Shown here: in pieces, positions 25,331 through 33,502 of the stretch
How positions within the stretch are numbered: the stretch's first letter is position 1
Layout: each line of letters begins with the position of its first letter
Assembly (NCBI RefSeq): GCF_900103175.1
Contig: NZ_FNLF01000002.1
Coordinates: 4,292,136-4,356,135, forward strand
Length of the DNA stretch: 64,000 bases
Direction of reading: 5' to 3'
Origin: Tsukamurella pulmonis
Lineage (GTDB): Bacteria; Actinomycetota; Actinomycetes; Mycobacteriales; Mycobacteriaceae
The notes under the pieces: model-generated
Database searches by the model: none
What the model saw: the letters and a program-made list of their open reading frames with translations, nothing else
Told to the model about the DNA's origin: nothing
Position numbers and translations under genes: made by a program

Positions 25331-25928
25331 CGTCGGGCCCCTGCCAGTAGTGCTTCGACTCGTCGAGTACGGGAAGCAGGACGTAGAGGTGGTTGAGAGC
25401 GTCGGCGAGCCGCACGTCGCCGGTGAGGCGGAGCCGGAGGTACCGCGAATCGCCCCACTCGGTGATCTCCGCATCGAGCGGGGCGCTCTCCACCTCGACG
25501 GTCCAGCCGAGCGGGCCGAAGAGCCGCGCGGCCACGTCCGGGCCGCCGCGGCACGGCAGCACCGGGATCTCGATCTCGAGCGGGATCGCGCGGTCGGCGA
25601 CGTCCTGGCGGCTCCCGCCGCGGCCGCCCCGCGCGCTGCGGAAGACGTCCGCGAGCGCCACCGCGAGCAGCGACGTGGCCGCGTACGGACGGTCGTTGAC
25701 GTACTGCGCGAGCGCGAAGTCGGGGCTGGACCGGCGGCGGCGCGCGAGCGCGATCGGATCCACTTCCAGCAGGAGCGCCGCGGTGCAGCGGGTCTCGCTC
25801 GCCTCCGGGTAGGACACGGTGGTCGTGCCGAAGGGCTGGGCGAACTCCTACACCCGGTCGGGGTGCTTGTGCAGGAGGAAGCCCAGATCGGTGGCCGGTA
25901 CGTGCGTGGTGGAGACGGTCAGATACAC
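25321..25928 (-). pseudogene. Remnant of Hen1 (N-terminal domain, amber stop)
   Basis: From GTG 25928 the translation VYLTVSTTHVPATDLGFLLH continues to KHPDRV, then hits TAG at 25850-25848 where the family has Gln (VQEFAQPF), then resumes EFAQPFGTTTVSYPEAS and the diagnostic FALAQYVNDRPYAATSLLAV, LPCRGG, WGDSRYLRLRLTG and YVLLPVLDESKHYW. The homology ends at ...GPDEV near 25321. The 2'-O-methyltransferase catalytic domain is gone and the sequence passes, out of frame, into the Pnkp ligase domain. A CAG-to-TAG nonsense change plus one deletion explain the structure. Confidence 0.85.
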
Positions 25929-26063
25929 CCCGTCATTCTGCGGTACAGCGCATCGGTCACCAACCGAAATTCAGGGGAGCACATTCGCTCGGCTCCGGGG
26001 CACCGACCGGGGCCGCTCTGTGCCGGACGGCGCCCGCTGAGCGAACACCATCCGGCGCAGGCG

Positions 26064-26543
26064 TCAGAGCAGGGCGTCGATCTGGTTCATCGCCTCGGTC
26101 ATGCCCTCGGCCATACCCATTTCCAGCACGCGCTCGAGCTGTTCGAGCGAGCGGTGGGCGGCGGTGACGGTCATGTGGGTGCGCGCGCCGTCGGCCGTGA
26201 TGACGACGGTGGTCGTGGAGTAGTCCTCCGGGTCGACCGGCTCGCCGTCGTCGCCCGCGAAGCCGTCGCGGAAGGTGAAGGTCGACGGTGCGTCGGTGGA
26301 GACCGTCGCGAACCAGCCGCCGGCCCTGGTGCCGTCCGGGCCGGTCATGTAGTAGCGGGACTCGCCGCCGGGGCGCAGCTCGTGGCGAACGAAGGTCGCG
26401 GGCCACGTGGGCGGGCCCCACCACTTCTCCAGCAGCCGCGGGTCCTCCCAGAGTTGCCAGATCCGCTCCGGCGGGGCGGCGAACTCGGCCTCGAGGGTGA
26501 AGGTGAGCGCCTCGCGATCGGCGCCGGTCGTGAGCACGGGCAT
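26064..26543 (-). CDS. SRPBCC (AHSA1-like) protein
   Basis: 159 residues of the START/AHSA1 fold: LTFTLEAEFAAPPERIWQLW, then RLLEKWWGPPTWPATF, the typical AHSA1 start; a long C-terminal helix (ERVLEMGMAEGMTEAMNQID). These proteins bind hydrophobic ligands. It follows an ArsR regulator by 11 bases, an arrangement widespread in mycobacteria (Rv2034-Rv2035-like, recalled), so it is probably the regulated partner. Ligand unknown. Confidence 0.85.
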   Translation of the reverse strand: MPVLTTGADREALTFTLEAEFAAPPERIWQLWEDPRLLEKWWGPPTWPATFVRHELRPGGESRYYMTGPDGTRAGGWFATVSTDAPSTFTFRDGFAGDDGEPVDPEDYSTTTVVITADGARTHMTVTAAHRSLEQLERVLEMGMAEGMTEAMNQIDALL

Positions 26544-26554
26544 GACGGTCCTCC

Positions 26555-26893
26555 TCAGTCGACGGGCGGGTCGAGCAGCGCGTCCATGCGCGCGACGCGC
26601 CCCCGCCACAGTTCCTCGTAGGCGCGCAGCAGGGCGCTGCCGCGCGCGATGGTCTCGACGTCCGGGCCGACCATGACCTCGCGGCCGCGCCGGGTCTTGA
26701 CGACCAGGCTCGCCCGCTCCAGCACCGCCACGTGCTTCTGCACCGCCGCGAAGCTCATCTCGTACCCGCGGGCGAGCTCCGACACGGAACACTCCCGCTC
26801 GATCACCCGGACGACGATGTCGCGCCGGGTGCGATCCGCGAGGGCGTGGAAGAGGCGATCGGCCTCGTCGGGCGCCAGTTCATCTACAACCAT
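26555..26893 (-). CDS. ArsR-family autorepressor (SdpR/Rv2034-like)
   Basis: 112 residues with the winged helix: ADRLFHALADRTRRDIVVRV, then CSVSELARGYEMSFAAVQKHVAVLERASLV and the wing VKTRRGREVMVG. No metal-binding cysteines, so it belongs to the non-metal ArsR group that pairs with AHSA1 proteins. A perfect palindrome TACAACC-N4-GGTTGTA overlaps its ATG (26885-26902) and should be its own operator, giving negative feedback on the two-gene operon. Confidence 0.85.
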   Translation of the reverse strand: MVVDELAPDEADRLFHALADRTRRDIVVRVIERECSVSELARGYEMSFAAVQKHVAVLERASLVVKTRRGREVMVGPDVETIARGSALLRAYEELWRGRVARMDALLDPPVD

Positions 26894-26902
26894 CAGGTTG
26901 TA
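26885..26902. promoter_or_regulatory. Palindromic operator at the arsR start
   Basis: TACAACC (26885-26891), ATCA, GGTTGTA (26896-26902): a perfect 7+7 inverted repeat covering the start codon of the ArsR gene. Confidence 0.75.
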
Positions 26903-27049
26903 CGTTACGGCCGTCACATCCGGGCCGCAAGGACTTCGGCACGACCTGCCGAAAGTGATAGGTTTCGACCCGAGCGCTCTCACCCGCGGTGGCGCACACT
27001 GGACATCAGGGTGTTGAATGTCAAGACACCCCGTGGAAGGAGTCGGACC

Positions 27050-27946
27050 ATGAGTTCGCGTACATCGGCTCAGCAGCACGAGCCCGCCGAGGTCGAGATC
27101 CACGCGCGCAACGTGGAGTTCGACTGGGAGAACGTCCCGCTCGAATGGATCCCCGGCGAGCCCGTGGCCAGCGACATCATCAGCAGCATCCTGCACTCGG
27201 TGCTGCCCGAGGGCGAGCGCTGGTTCTGCGAGGTCTACACCGAGGCACTCCCCTTCGTGAAGGACGAGAACCTGGCCCGCACGATGCGCGGCTTCATCGG
27301 CCAGGAGGCCATGCACGCCGAGTCGCACGACCGGGCCCTCTCGGAGTACCTGGAGCGGTGCGGCATCGACACCGCACCCGTCGCCCGGCAGTTCGAGTAC
27401 ATCTTCCGCAAGATCCTCGCGCCGCGGACCTACCACTCCGATCGCGCGCAGTACAACGACATGGTGCAACGCCTCTGGCTCATCGCCGCGGTCGAGCACT
27501 ACACCGCGATCCTCGGGGTCTTCGCACTCAACAACGCCTGGGACGACTTCGACGTCGATCCCACGATGGCGGACATCTGCCGCTGGCACGGTGCCGAGGA
27601 GGTCGAGCACCGCTCCGTCGCGCACGACGTGGCGAACTACTTCGACCCCAGCTACTTCCACCGCTGTCGCGCGATGATCGTCGGCATCGTCTTCCTGATC
27701 CTGGCGCTGCACCGCACGTCGGGGTACATGCTGCGCAAGGACCCGAACTTCAGCTACTCCTACCCGCGACTGTGGTGGGAGTACCTCAAGGGCTCGCGCA
27801 AGAACATCCTGCCCAAGCTGCGTGACGTCGTGAAGTTCACGCTGATCTACTTCAAGCCCAGCTTCGATCCCGCCTCGATCGGATCGACCGCGCAGGCCGT
27901 GGCGTACCTCGCGAAGTCGCCGGCGGCTCGGGCGGCGAACGGATGA
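27050..27946 (+). CDS. PF10118-type protein, probable ferritin-like diiron oxygenase
   Basis: 298 residues. Databases usually call this family a predicted metal-dependent hydrolase. What I see is four helices carrying E56, E86-x-x-H89, E149 and E184-x-x-H187, the exact E...ExxH...E...ExxH ligand pattern of ferritin-like diiron carboxylate enzymes. Hydrophobic stretches near 208-225 suggest membrane association. It overlaps by ATGA a flavin/2Fe-2S reductase gene, the natural electron donor for an oxygenase. GGAAGGAG lies eight bases before the ATG. First gene of a four-gene operon. The diiron assignment is inference from residues. Confidence 0.8.
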   Translation: MSSRTSAQQHEPAEVEIHARNVEFDWENVPLEWIPGEPVASDIISSILHSVLPEGERWFCEVYTEALPFVKDENLARTMRGFIGQEAMHAESHDRALSEYLERCGIDTAPVARQFEYIFRKILAPRTYHSDRAQYNDMVQRLWLIAAVEHYTAILGVFALNNAWDDFDVDPTMADICRWHGAEEVEHRSVAHDVANYFDPSYFHRCRAMIVGIVFLILALHRTSGYMLRKDPNFSYSYPRLWWEYLKGSRKNILPKLRDVVKFTLIYFKPSFDPASIGSTAQAVAYLAKSPAARAANG

Positions 27947-29079
27947 CCGGGGACCGCAAGGCACCGTCGGTCTTCCGGCCCTGGGGCGAGCCCGTCACCG
28001 AGATCCCTCCGCACCTGTACGGTCGCTGGAAGCGGGATCCGCTGCTGCGCTTCGCCAACGCCTTCTTCGGCGTGACCATCCCGGCCTTCGCGCACCTGAT
28101 GAAGCCGCGCAACCTGGCCGAGCCCAGCACCAGCCGCGACCTGCGGGTGGTCTCGCGGGAGATCGTCGCGCACGACAAGGACGTCGTCGCACTGACTTTC
28201 GTCTCCGCCGACGACACCCCGCTCCCCCGCTGGACCCCCGGCGCGCACCTGGACCTACTGCTGCCCTCCGGCCGCATGCGCGAGTACTCGCTGTGCGGCG
28301 ATCCCGCCGACTCGGAGACCTACCGCATCGCGGTGCGCCGGATCCCCGGCGGCGGAGGCGGTTCCGTCGAGGTGCACGAGACCCTGCAGGTCGGTTCGAC
28401 GGTGACGGTCAAGGGACCCCGCAACGGCATGCCCATGGCCGTGCCCGGGTACGGCTCCGCGGCCGAGCACCTGCGCTTCGTCGCCGGCGGCATCGGCATC
28501 ACGCCGATCCTGCCGATGATGATCGCCGCCGAGCGCCTGGGCCTGAGCTGGTCGATGCTCTACACCGGCCGCTCCACCGACACGATCCCGTTCATCGCCG
28601 AGGTGGCGCGCTTCGGCGACAAGGTCGAGGTCCGCACCGACGACGAGCACGGCATCCCGACCGCCGACGTCCTCATCGGCGAGACCCCCGGGCCGACGGC
28701 GCTGTACGCGTGCGGCCCGATCCCGATGCTCGAATCGCTGCGCGTGGGCCTGATCGGCCGCACCGATGTGGAGCTGCACTACGAGCGCTTCTCCGCGCCG
28801 CCGGTGGTCGACGGTAAGCCGTTCACCGCCACCCTGGCCCAGTCCGGACAGACCCTGGACGTGGCCGCCGACGAGACGCTGCTGGCCGCGATCCTCAAGG
28901 CCCGCCCGGACGCGCCGTACTCGTGCAAGCAGGGCTTCTGCGGCACCTGCCGGATGACGGTGACCGAGGGCACCGTCGACCACCGCGATAAGACCCTGAC
29001 GCCCTTCGAGCGGGAGCAGGGCCAGATGCTGACCTGCGTCTCGCGCGCCGCGGGCGACCACCTGACCATCGATCTCTAA
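27943..29079 (+). CDS. Flavin reductase with C-terminal 2Fe-2S (phthalate dioxygenase reductase type)
   Basis: 378 residues. After ~65 extra N-terminal residues comes a ferredoxin-reductase core: FMN/FAD site REYSLCGD (113-120), NAD site AGGIGITPI (181-189) and ACGPIPML (256-263). A plant-type 2Fe-2S domain at the end carries Cys328, Cys333, Cys336 and Cys365. It passes electrons from NAD(P)H to a terminal oxygenase. Translationally coupled to the ferritin-like protein, which is its likely partner. Confidence 0.9.
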   Translation: MTGDRKAPSVFRPWGEPVTEIPPHLYGRWKRDPLLRFANAFFGVTIPAFAHLMKPRNLAEPSTSRDLRVVSREIVAHDKDVVALTFVSADDTPLPRWTPGAHLDLLLPSGRMREYSLCGDPADSETYRIAVRRIPGGGGGSVEVHETLQVGSTVTVKGPRNGMPMAVPGYGSAAEHLRFVAGGIGITPILPMMIAAERLGLSWSMLYTGRSTDTIPFIAEVARFGDKVEVRTDDEHGIPTADVLIGETPGPTALYACGPIPMLESLRVGLIGRTDVELHYERFSAPPVVDGKPFTATLAQSGQTLDVAADETLLAAILKARPDAPYSCKQGFCGTCRMTVTEGTVDHRDKTLTPFEREQGQMLTCVSRAAGDHLTIDL

Positions 29080-29089
29080 GGCCCACACC

Positions 29090-29986
29090 ATGACTGATCA
29101 GCACCGGTTCGACGTCACCACGTCGGACGGCCTCACCCTGGCGGGCTTCCGCTACGGCAACCACGACGCGGCGCGGCCCACCGTGCTCGCCATCCACGGT
29201 TACCCGGACAACCACCACGTGTGGGACGGCGTGGCCGCAGCGCTCGACGGTCGCGCGAACGTCTACACCTACGACGTGCGCGGCGCGGGCGAGTCGGAGG
29301 CACCGGCGGGCAAGGCCGGCTACCGCTTCGACCGCCTCATCTCCGACGTCTCGCGGGTGATCGACGCGGTGCGCGAGGTCAGCGGCGATCGCTCGAAGGT
29401 GCACCTGATCGGCCACGACTGGGGCTCGATCCAGGGCTGGCACGCCGTCGTCGATCCCGCGGTGGCGGACAAGACCGCCTCGTACACCTCGGTGTCCGGG
29501 CCGAACCTCAACCACGCGGGCGAGTACCTGCAGGGGGTGCGGAGCGCGAAGGACCTGCCGGCGCGGCTGCGCCAGGCGGCGGGTTCGACGTACATCCCGT
29601 TCTTCCTCGTTCCGGGACTGGCGGATTCGCTGTACAAGCGCGGCTGGGGCCAGAAGCTGATCGAGACGCTGGAGAAGCGCGGCACCGGCGGCAAGGTCGC
29701 CGAGGGCTACACGCGCAGCGACCGCGACTTCACCAACGGCCTGAACCTGTACCGCGCCAACATGCCCGCGCCGTTCCTGAAGCCGGCGGACGCCACCACG
29801 TCGGTGCCCGTGCAGGTGATCACGCCCGAGGGTGACCTGTTCGTGACGCCGCCGCTGCAGCTGGCGGGGCTCGAGAAGTCGCCGAAGTCGCGGCACGTCT
29901 CGGTGCCCGGCGGGCACTGGGTGGTGGCGCAGAACCCCGGCCCCCTGGCCGAGGCGACCTTCGAGTGGGTCGAGGCCAACCGATGA
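29090..29986 (+). CDS. Alpha/beta hydrolase, epoxide hydrolase/dehalogenase-like
   Basis: 298 residues: HGYPD (36-40) oxyanion motif and GHDWGS (108-113) with nucleophilic Asp110, GDLFVTP (acid) and GGHWVVAQ (catalytic His). The Asp nucleophile indicates epoxide hydrolase or haloalkane dehalogenase chemistry. It begins ten bases after the reductase gene, so it may process the oxygenated product of the upstream enzyme. Overlaps the next gene by ATGA. Confidence 0.85.
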   Translation: MTDQHRFDVTTSDGLTLAGFRYGNHDAARPTVLAIHGYPDNHHVWDGVAAALDGRANVYTYDVRGAGESEAPAGKAGYRFDRLISDVSRVIDAVREVSGDRSKVHLIGHDWGSIQGWHAVVDPAVADKTASYTSVSGPNLNHAGEYLQGVRSAKDLPARLRQAAGSTYIPFFLVPGLADSLYKRGWGQKLIETLEKRGTGGKVAEGYTRSDRDFTNGLNLYRANMPAPFLKPADATTSVPVQVITPEGDLFVTPPLQLAGLEKSPKSRHVSVPGGHWVVAQNPGPLAEATFEWVEANR

Positions 29987-30855
29987 TCCGCAGCATCCCC
30001 GTGCGCGGTCGCTGGGTGCGCGTGCGCGAGTCGGGCGACGACACGCTGCCCACCCTGCTTCTGCTGCACGGCATCACGCGCAGCCTCGAGGACTGGGACG
30101 CGACCTTCGAGGCGCTCGAGGGCGAGTACCGGCTGATCGCGCCCGACCTGTCCGGCTACGGCTGGTCGGCGCCACACCCCGACGGCGCAGGGTTGCCCGC
30201 CCTGGCCCGCGGCGTGGCGGAGCTGCTGGACGCGTTGGAGATCACCGAACCGGTGCACGTGGCCGGCAACTCGCTGGGCGGCGCGGTCACGATGATGCTG
30301 CTCGCGCAGCGCCCCGAGCTCGTCGCGACGATGACCCTCGTCGATCCCGCCGGCTTCGGCAAGGAAGTGACTCCACTGCTGCGCCTGCTCGGAATCCCCG
30401 TCCTGGGCAAGCTGATCGCCACCACGGCGAGCCGGCCGTCCGCGATCATCCAGGAGCGGCTGATCTTCGCGAACAAGTCCTACGCCACCCGCGCGCGGAT
30501 CGACCACGCGATGGCGATCGCCCGCGAGACCGACGCCGGGCTGACCGCCTGGAAGACCGCGGATTCGCTGGGCTCGGTGCTGGGCGGCGTGCGCCAGGAG
30601 TGGCGCGACGACTTGCACCGCACCATCGCCGCGACGCCGCGGCCCACGCTGGTGCTGTGGGGAGACCGCGACAAGGTGCTGCCACCCCGGCACCTCGACA
30701 CTGCGCGGACGCTGATCCCGCACGCCGAGACCCACCTGATCCCCGGGGTCGGCCACATGCCGCAGATCGAGTGCACGCGCGAGTTCGCCGCGCTGATCAC
30801 CTCGTTCCTGCAGCGGAATCCCGTGGCCGAACTGCCGCGGGCCGCGTCGCAGTAG
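29983..30855 (+). CDS. Alpha/beta hydrolase with Ser nucleophile
   Basis: 290 residues: LLHGITRS (oxyanion), GNSLGG (95-100, nucleophile Ser97), WGDRDKVLPP (acid Asp) and GVGHMPQIE (His). A complete Ser-Asp-His triad places it with meta-cleavage hydrolase/esterase-like enzymes, a different chemistry from the Asp-type hydrolase before it. Last gene of the oxygenase operon; a perfect hairpin with a T run follows at 30893-30927. Likely cleaves an ester or diketone formed in the same pathway. Confidence 0.85.
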   Translation: MIRSIPVRGRWVRVRESGDDTLPTLLLLHGITRSLEDWDATFEALEGEYRLIAPDLSGYGWSAPHPDGAGLPALARGVAELLDALEITEPVHVAGNSLGGAVTMMLLAQRPELVATMTLVDPAGFGKEVTPLLRLLGIPVLGKLIATTASRPSAIIQERLIFANKSYATRARIDHAMAIARETDAGLTAWKTADSLGSVLGGVRQEWRDDLHRTIAATPRPTLVLWGDRDKVLPPRHLDTARTLIPHAETHLIPGVGHMPQIECTREFAALITSFLQRNPVAELPRAASQ

Positions 30856-30892
30856 TTCATCGCCGCCTCCGCTGCGAGGTCGTGGTCGTTCA

Positions 30893-30927
30893 CGGAGGGT
30901 ATGCGTTCCGCGCATACCCTCCGTTTT
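30893..30927 (+). terminator. Intrinsic terminator of the oxygenase operon
   Basis: A perfect 13-base-pair stem (30893-30905 with 30911-30923), five-base loop, then TTTT. The stem contains ATGCGTTCCGCGCAT, a short palindrome repeated nearby. Confidence 0.85.
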
Positions 30928-31114
30928 CGCAGTTCAGAGGCACTTTCCCGACGCAGGCGATGCGTCCCGCGCATCCCCCTGGTGCAGGCCGCGCGCACGA
31001 CGTGCGTCAACTGCACCAGGCCGGACCGCAGTCCTCAGCCCCTTTGTGCTTCTTCATACCGTTGCAACGATAGGAAGAAGCGGAAACGTTAGCGGGAAGG
31101 AGAGTCGCGCCGGC
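30928..31114. other. Palindrome-rich intergenic stretch
   Basis: No gene. It contains ATGCGTCCCGCGCAT (30960-30974) and a 10-base inverted repeat CCTGGTGCAG/CTGCACCAGG (30978-30987, 31011-31020) enclosing GCAC-N3-GTGC. These resemble the palindromes at 32537-32609 on the other side of the PadR module. Confidence 0.6.
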
Positions 31115-31441
31115 TCAGCGGGCAGGCACAGCTCCGAGCGCGGCAGCCGCCGCGGTGAACGCGCGCCACTCCTCGCGGAGGCGCGCCACTTCGGTGCGGC
31201 CGGCGTCGGTGAGCTCGTAGACCTTGCGGGCGGGGCCGGATTCGCCCTGCTCCCACCTCGCGGCGATGAGACCGTCGTTCTCCATCTTCACCAGCGCGGG
31301 ATACAGCTGCGCACCCTTGATCGGCTGCAGGCCGGCGTCGACCAGCGCCGCCGAGATCCCGTACCCGTGTCGCGGCGCCGACTCCAGGACGCCGAAGATC
31401 AAGAGCGGCAAGGTCGCCCGCTGCCACGCGGCGGCACTCAC
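31115..31441 (-). CDS. PadR-family transcriptional regulator
   Basis: 108 residues from GTG 31441, which overlaps the stop of the upstream membrane-protein gene (GTGA). The winged helix is LLIFGVLESAPRHGYGISAA, then GAQLYPALVKMENDGLIAAR and a C-terminal helix for dimerisation. PadR proteins of this short type commonly pair with a membrane protein carrying an N-terminal HAAS-like helical domain, as here. It presumably represses its own operon via the twin ACCTAGGT boxes at 32456-32480. Confidence 0.85.
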   Translation of the reverse strand: MSAAAWQRATLPLLIFGVLESAPRHGYGISAALVDAGLQPIKGAQLYPALVKMENDGLIAARWEQGESGPARKVYELTDAGRTEVARLREEWRAFTAAAAALGAVPAR

Positions 31442-32445
31442 GCGACAGCCTTGGATGAAGTCGACTGCGCGTGCCGTGCTCGGAGTGCGCTCCGCACACC
31501 GAGCCAGACCAATCCGGCCGTGACCACCAGCCGAAAGACGAGCCACGCACCGGTCTCACCGGGAATGAACGACGCGTGCAGGAGCGCGAACGCGAACCAG
31601 CCCACCGCTCCCCACCAGATTCGGCGCCCCGCTGCCGCCGGATCTTCGGCGGCCAGACGATGGCCGAGCGCATCAGGGCGCCCGTACTCGGCGAACGCGG
31701 ACGTGCCGGTCAGTCCCTCCCGCAATGACCGCTCGTGCTCGCGAACAGCGACGGACGGAACTCCTTTCGAGACGAGGACGCCGCGGAACCGGATGAACCA
31801 CGCTTCGTCGGTCCATGCGTCCTGCGAGGACCGCTCGGGGATCGCTCGAGAAAGGAGAATTGAGAGGAGGCCGGGGACCAGGAGCGCAGCAATGATCGAC
31901 CACCTGGGGACGCCTGCGACGAGCACGGCATGACGCCCGGACCACGACACCTGCGAGCCGCCCACGAGCACGCCCACGACCGCGACCGCTGCCCACCCGC
32001 ATGCGGCGCGGAGCCTGCCGGTGCTGAAGAACATCGAGGCGGCGCTCCCCGCGACGAGCGCGACAGCGATACCGACCATCAGCACCACCGGCCCCGCGGT
32101 GATGTCGACACGGTCGGTGGCACCTTTCGCGAGGACGAAGACGCCCGCGATAGCTCCGAGAAACACAAGAGCGACACCTGCGTAGGCCAACGCTTCGCGC
32201 AGGCCGAACCCGTCTTCGGCCATCGCTACCACGTCGGCGTCGGCAAAGTCCTTAGCGTCTTCCGCGGCCAGTTCGTCGGGGTCGCCGAAGACATCGGCGG
32301 CGGGCGCCCCGGCCGCCTCGGCGGCGGCGATCAGTTCGGACTGCCGGGCGTCGCTCGCCTCAAGCGTGACGCCCTCCTTCGCCAGGCACAGGATGTAGCG
32401 CGCCGCCCACCGACGATCCCGCTCGGGCCAGTCGTCCAGCGCCAT
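31438..32445 (-). CDS. PadR-associated polytopic membrane protein
   Basis: 335 residues. The N-terminal ~90 residues are soluble and helical (DDWPERDRRWAARYILCLAK), similar in position to HAAS/DUF1700 domains. Then about eight hydrophobic helices with a soluble insertion near 220-265 (DEAWFIRFRGVLVSKGVP). ATG 32445 has AGGAG five bases upstream and is preferred to the adjoining GTG 32448. First gene of a two-gene operon with a PadR regulator. Function unknown; such modules respond to envelope stress in other bacteria. Confidence 0.75.
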   Translation of the reverse strand: MALDDWPERDRRWAARYILCLAKEGVTLEASDARQSELIAAAEAAGAPAADVFGDPDELAAEDAKDFADADVVAMAEDGFGLREALAYAGVALVFLGAIAGVFVLAKGATDRVDITAGPVVLMVGIAVALVAGSAASMFFSTGRLRAACGWAAVAVVGVLVGGSQVSWSGRHAVLVAGVPRWSIIAALLVPGLLSILLSRAIPERSSQDAWTDEAWFIRFRGVLVSKGVPSVAVREHERSLREGLTGTSAFAEYGRPDALGHRLAAEDPAAAGRRIWWGAVGWFAFALLHASFIPGETGAWLVFRLVVTAGLVWLGVRSALRARHAQSTSSKAVA

Positions 32446-32455
32446 CACAACTCCT

Positions 32456-32480
32456 ACCTAGGTTGAATTCTTACCTAGGT
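32456..32480. promoter_or_regulatory. Twin ACCTAGGT boxes, probable PadR operator
   Basis: Two perfect 8-base palindromes ACCTAGGT at 32456-32463 and 32473-32480, centre-to-centre 17 bases, immediately upstream of the ribosome site of the membrane-protein gene. The intervening TTGAATTCT is itself AT-rich. Confidence 0.75.
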
Positions 32481-32627
32481 ATACCAGGCAGGTCGACGAT
32501 CGGCAATGGTCAATCAGCAGAGCTGCATCGCCGGTCATGCGTGGCGCGCATGGCTACATCGGCGTGCACGGCTGCTCCATGCACGAACGGGGCCATGCGC
32601 GGGACGCACGGCTCTTGCCGGCGGCAG
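32481..32627. other. Palindrome-rich intergenic stretch downstream of crtB
   Basis: No gene. Contains ATGCGTGGCGCGCAT (32537-32551), an inverted repeat CGTGCA...TGCACG (32563-32586) and the reverse-strand form of the same short palindrome at 32595-32609. Probably terminates crtB. Confidence 0.6.
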
Positions 32628-33443
32628 TCAGTCGCCGCGCACGCTCCGCGCCACCACACGGATCTTCGCCGGTGTGGGGACGCGCACGCGACCGGATCGC
32701 GCACCGTCGAGGCCGGCGGCACGGAGGCGGCGCAGGAGCTCCGCATACAGGTCGGCGGCGACCCGGACGCCGCGCTGGACATCCTGCGGCAGCCGCGCGA
32801 TACCGGCGCGCCCGGCGGCGAGGTCGGCGGCGGCGTCGTCGAGGGCATCGTCGAAGGCGCGCTGCGTGAGCTCGGGCAGGTAGGCGCGCCCGAGCCGCAG
32901 CTCGTCGTCGGTGAGGTCACGCAGGAAATTGGCCTTCTGGAAGGCGGAGCCGAGGCGCAGGGCATCGGGCGCGAGGCGGTCGTAGTCGGCCTCCGCGACC
33001 CCCACCAGATAGGCGCGCAGGCACATCAGCCCGACGACCTCCGCCGAGCCGTGGATGTAGGCCGCGAGCGAGTCCGCTGTGTGCGGGGCGGGCGTGAGAT
33101 CGGCGCGCATCGAGGCGAAGAACGGCCTGGTCAGCTCGGTGCCGAAGCCCGTGGCGCGGGCGGTCGCCGCGAAGGCGTGCACCACCAGGTTCGCGCTGAA
33201 CCCGTCTGCCATCGCACGCTCGACGGTCCGCTCGAGCTCGTCGAGGTGGGCGCGCGGGTCAGTGGGGCAGGCACCGTCGACGACCTCGTCGGCGACGCGG
33301 ACGAGCCCGTAGATCGACGTGATGTGGTCGCGGACGCGGCGCGGCATCAGACGGGCCGCGAGCGAGAACGACGTCGAGTACTCGCGGATCACCACCGCGG
33401 AGGCCGCGACCGCGGCATGCAGGTATCGCTCGCTCGAATCCAT
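32628..33443 (-). CDS. crtB: Phytoene/squalene synthase family (CrtB-like)
   Basis: 271 residues. The two Asp-rich substrate motifs are present: RVADEVVDG (Asp52, Asp56) and NFLRDLTDDE (Asp176, Asp180), with the tyrosine-bearing EYSTSFSLAARLMP and RAYLP. These are expected for head-to-head prenyl synthases; the sequence fits phytoene synthase, converting two geranylgeranyl diphosphates. CrtI-like desaturase is 10 kb away rather than adjacent, so the carotenoid genes are dispersed. Confidence 0.88.
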   Translation of the reverse strand: MDSSERYLHAAVAASAVVIREYSTSFSLAARLMPRRVRDHITSIYGLVRVADEVVDGACPTDPRAHLDELERTVERAMADGFSANLVVHAFAATARATGFGTELTRPFFASMRADLTPAPHTADSLAAYIHGSAEVVGLMCLRAYLVGVAEADYDRLAPDALRLGSAFQKANFLRDLTDDELRLGRAYLPELTQRAFDDALDDAAADLAAGRAGIARLPQDVQRGVRVAADLYAELLRRLRAAGLDGARSGRVRVPTPAKIRVVARSVRGD

Positions 33444-33502
33444 GCCACCAGTGTCCCGACCGCCCGGCGGGCACTGTCAGGGCACCCCGATACGGTGGAC
33501 GC

